This document shows positions 6,341 to 7,478 of a stretch of DNA of 7,478 nt, in pieces. The stretch is taken from assembly GCA_027491845.1 (NCBI GenBank), contig JAOZGF010000150.1:1-7478 (forward strand). Direction: 5' to 3'. Position numbers and translations under genes: made by a program. Positions within the stretch are counted from its first letter, which is position 1. Each line of letters begins with the position of its first letter. A model generated the notes under the pieces. It ran no database searches. It was given only the letters and a program-made list of their open reading frames with translations, and was not told the DNA's origin. This DNA comes from Thermoproteota archaeon. Lineage in GTDB: Archaea; Korarchaeota; JAOZGF01.

Positions 6341-6365
6341 CAATCTTACAAACCAGGAAGGAGTG

Positions 6366-7082
6366 CTATTTTTTGAGGAGAACGTTTCTCAGGTGGGGGT
6401 TCCTTCTAGCCAGTTCCCTAAGTTTTTTCTCAAAGGAATCCTCAGGATCAAGGGATACTTCAACGAACACACCAGTCCTACCCTTTCCATTCCTCCTTAA
6501 GAGAACTCTTTCCCTTTCAAGCACAACATCTAAAGGAACACCAAGTAACCTCGCAACTTCCGTTTCTCTCCCAATAATAGACGATTCAACATGCCCAAGC
6601 TCCCAGGGTTCTATTAAGACAAGTCTTTTATCAACTCCCGGCACCCTCAAATTACCCTCTATTCCCTCCAAGTCAAGCAACCCTCCAAACTTGTAAAATC
6701 CCTCTTCTTTCAATGAAAATTTGCTTAATGGAAAAGCAACCCAAACATTTTCTTCTAACGAGATATAGGCCTTGACACATGAATTAGGCGTTGCCTGAAC
6801 AATTTTTCTTTCACTAAAAGAGGAAAAACATTTTTTTAACGCTATCTCAACTAAATATGAAGGGACGACGTGGAAGATAACAATGTCAACATCACTTCCT
6901 TCATCCACATCCCCTCTAGCAACACTTCCATGCACATAACAATCTATCTGATAACTCATTAGCGTCTTAAGAACTTTTCTCGCCTTTTCTCTCAAGGAAG
7001 AAAGGAGCTCCCACCTGTCTTCATCATAAACAACCTTAACCCTGTCAAAAACCCTTGAAACCTTTTCTTTCATCCCAAACAA
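6366..7082 (-). CDS. Pol-beta-type nucleotidyltransferase (COG1665-like), substrate unknown
   Basis: A 238-residue protein with the minimal nucleotidyltransferase signature HGSVARGDVDEGSDVDIVI at residues 51-69. Here G52-S53 bind the nucleotide and D64/D66 bind the two metals, so the active site looks intact. A typical third acidic residue downstream is not obvious by eye. The C-terminal half includes LIEPWELGHVESSIIGRE (156-173), LGVPLDVVLERERVLLRR (180-197) and GRTGVFVEV (201-209). This resembles an uncharacterised archaeal family often labelled predicted nucleotidyltransferase. The target is unknown and could be tRNA, another RNA, a protein or a small molecule. The longest start is TTG at 7082; the ATG at 7073 (fourth codon) is equally plausible, as neither has a clear ribosome binding site. 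It converges on pelA with 25 bases between and diverges from the thiolation-like gene. Confidence 0.85.
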   Translation of the reverse strand: MFGMKEKVSRVFDRVKVVYDEDRWELLSSLREKARKVLKTLMSYQIDCYVHGSVARGDVDEGSDVDIVIFHVVPSYLVEIALKKCFSSFSERKIVQATPNSCVKAYISLEENVWVAFPLSKFSLKEEGFYKFGGLLDLEGIEGNLRVPGVDKRLVLIEPWELGHVESSIIGRETEVARLLGVPLDVVLERERVLLRRNGKGRTGVFVEVSLDPEDSFEKKLRELARRNPHLRNVLLKK

Positions 7083-7111
7083 CTCATAAAGCGTGTTTGA
7101 ACAAAAAATTG

Positions 7112-7128
7112 TTGATTTTTTAAAATTA
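7112..7128. promoter_or_regulatory. AT-only patch in the divergent promoter region
   Basis: A run of T and A including TTTTTTAAAATTAAAAA lies between the divergent nucleotidyltransferase and Ncs6-like genes. It could act as a TATA region for both, about 35-40 bases from each start. Low sequence complexity prevents a firmer call. Confidence 0.35.
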
Positions 7129-7162
7129 AAAAGAAATTGTTGTTCTCGTTAGTGTGGATATC

Positions 7163-7478
7163 ATGGCAACCTGTTCATTTTGTAATTCCCGGTCAACAAT
7201 TGAAGTTAAGAGTTCAGGCTTAAAACTATGCAGAAAATGCTTCATAAAGCTCCTTAGAAAGAAGGCAATGAAGACAATGAGGAAGTTATCAGCGCCGCAA
7301 TACAGGGATAAAATAGCCCTCCCTATTTCTGGCAGGGGGCTTGACATTGCAAAGTTAAGGTTTATTTGGGAAATAGAAAAGAAGTTTCCGGTGAAGCTCT
7401 CCGTAATATCCGTTAATGAAGGAACGAGGGAAAGCAAACAAGTATTAGAAGACCTGGCAAAGCAATGTAGGGAGAAAG
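7163..7478 (+). CDS. Ncs6/TtuA-class protein with degenerate PP-loop, Ncs2-like (partial, C-terminus beyond right edge)
   Basis: The 105 visible codons match the N-terminus of the Ncs6/CTU1/TtuA family, which adenylates and thiolates tRNA uridine or thymidine. A zinc finger is formed by CSFC (4-7) and CRKC (23-26). A basic helix follows (KLLRKKAMKTMRKL, 29-42), then DKIALPISG (49-57) where the ATP pyrophosphatase loop should lie. Active members read SGGKDS; this one reads SGRGLD (56-61), so the glycine, lysine, aspartate and serine positions are all changed. VSVNEGTRES-like residues (about 81-91) take the place of the usual 'DEGI.YR' segment. Catalysis is therefore unlikely, and a partner role like eukaryotic Ncs2/CTU2 is inferred. 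A GTG at 7154 is an alternative start. The C-terminal domain and its second zinc site cannot be seen. Confidence 0.75.
   Translation, partial: MATCSFCNSRSTIEVKSSGLKLCRKCFIKLLRKKAMKTMRKLSAPQYRDKIALPISGRGLDIAKLRFIWEIEKKFPVKLSVISVNEGTRESKQVLEDLAKQCREK

Noticed and set aside
6341..6365. Possible terminator between the converging pelA and nucleotidyltransferase genes
   Set aside because: No inverted repeat is visible in the 25-base gap. The nearest T run (6369-6374) lies inside the opposing gene.
7126..7437. Open frame of 103 codons on the minus strand
   Set aside because: The plus strand encodes the zinc-finger Ncs6-like protein here; the minus frame has no recognisable features and is a shadow.

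Overview
The window reads as an AT-rich archaeal chromosome segment made of conserved housekeeping genes. The archaeal assignment rests on a PCNA sliding clamp, a type II methionine aminopeptidase, an archaeal DnaG with a central TOPRIM domain, Pelota, a DUF1512 protein, TATA-like boxes and GGTGA/GGAGGT-type ribosome binding sites. A 5S rRNA gene standing away from any 23S gene, together with this gene set, suggests a TACK-type lineage such as Bathyarchaeia or a relative. That placement is an inference and was not tested.

Layout, left to right. The minus-strand PCNA gene (1-552) runs off the left edge and lacks its C-terminal part. Divergent from it is a 5S rRNA gene (about 806-931, +) with its own TATA-rich promoter. 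Next on the plus strand is a two-gene unit: a DUF1512 membrane-anchored protein (1042-2139), then a 101-residue protein with one membrane segment and a zinc-ribbon-like pair of CxxC motifs (2163-2468). A minus-strand type II methionine aminopeptidase (2453-3370) overlaps it tail to tail. A 282-base AT-rich gap follows. Then comes a tight plus-strand operon: a small TOPRIM protein (3653-4072), DnaG (4072-5259) and Pelota (5270-6340). Converging on Pelota is a minus-strand Pol-beta-type nucleotidyltransferase (6366-7082). Divergent from that, and cut by the right edge, is a zinc-finger protein of the Ncs6/TtuA tRNA-thiolation class (7163-7478).

How the genes fit together. The common theme is information processing: the replication clamp, ribosomal 5S RNA, N-terminal protein maturation, an RNA-surveillance operon (archaeal DnaG is an exosome subunit and Pelota rescues stalled ribosomes), and probable RNA modification at the right edge. 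There are no mobile elements, CRISPR arrays or phage genes.

The most interesting point is the right-edge gene. It keeps the family's N-terminal zinc finger, but the ATP-binding SGGKDS motif is replaced by SGRGLD. It therefore resembles the inactive eukaryotic partner Ncs2/CTU2 more than the catalytic Ncs6/CTU1. The pair formed by the DUF1512 protein and the small zinc-ribbon membrane protein is the other uncharacterised unit worth attention.
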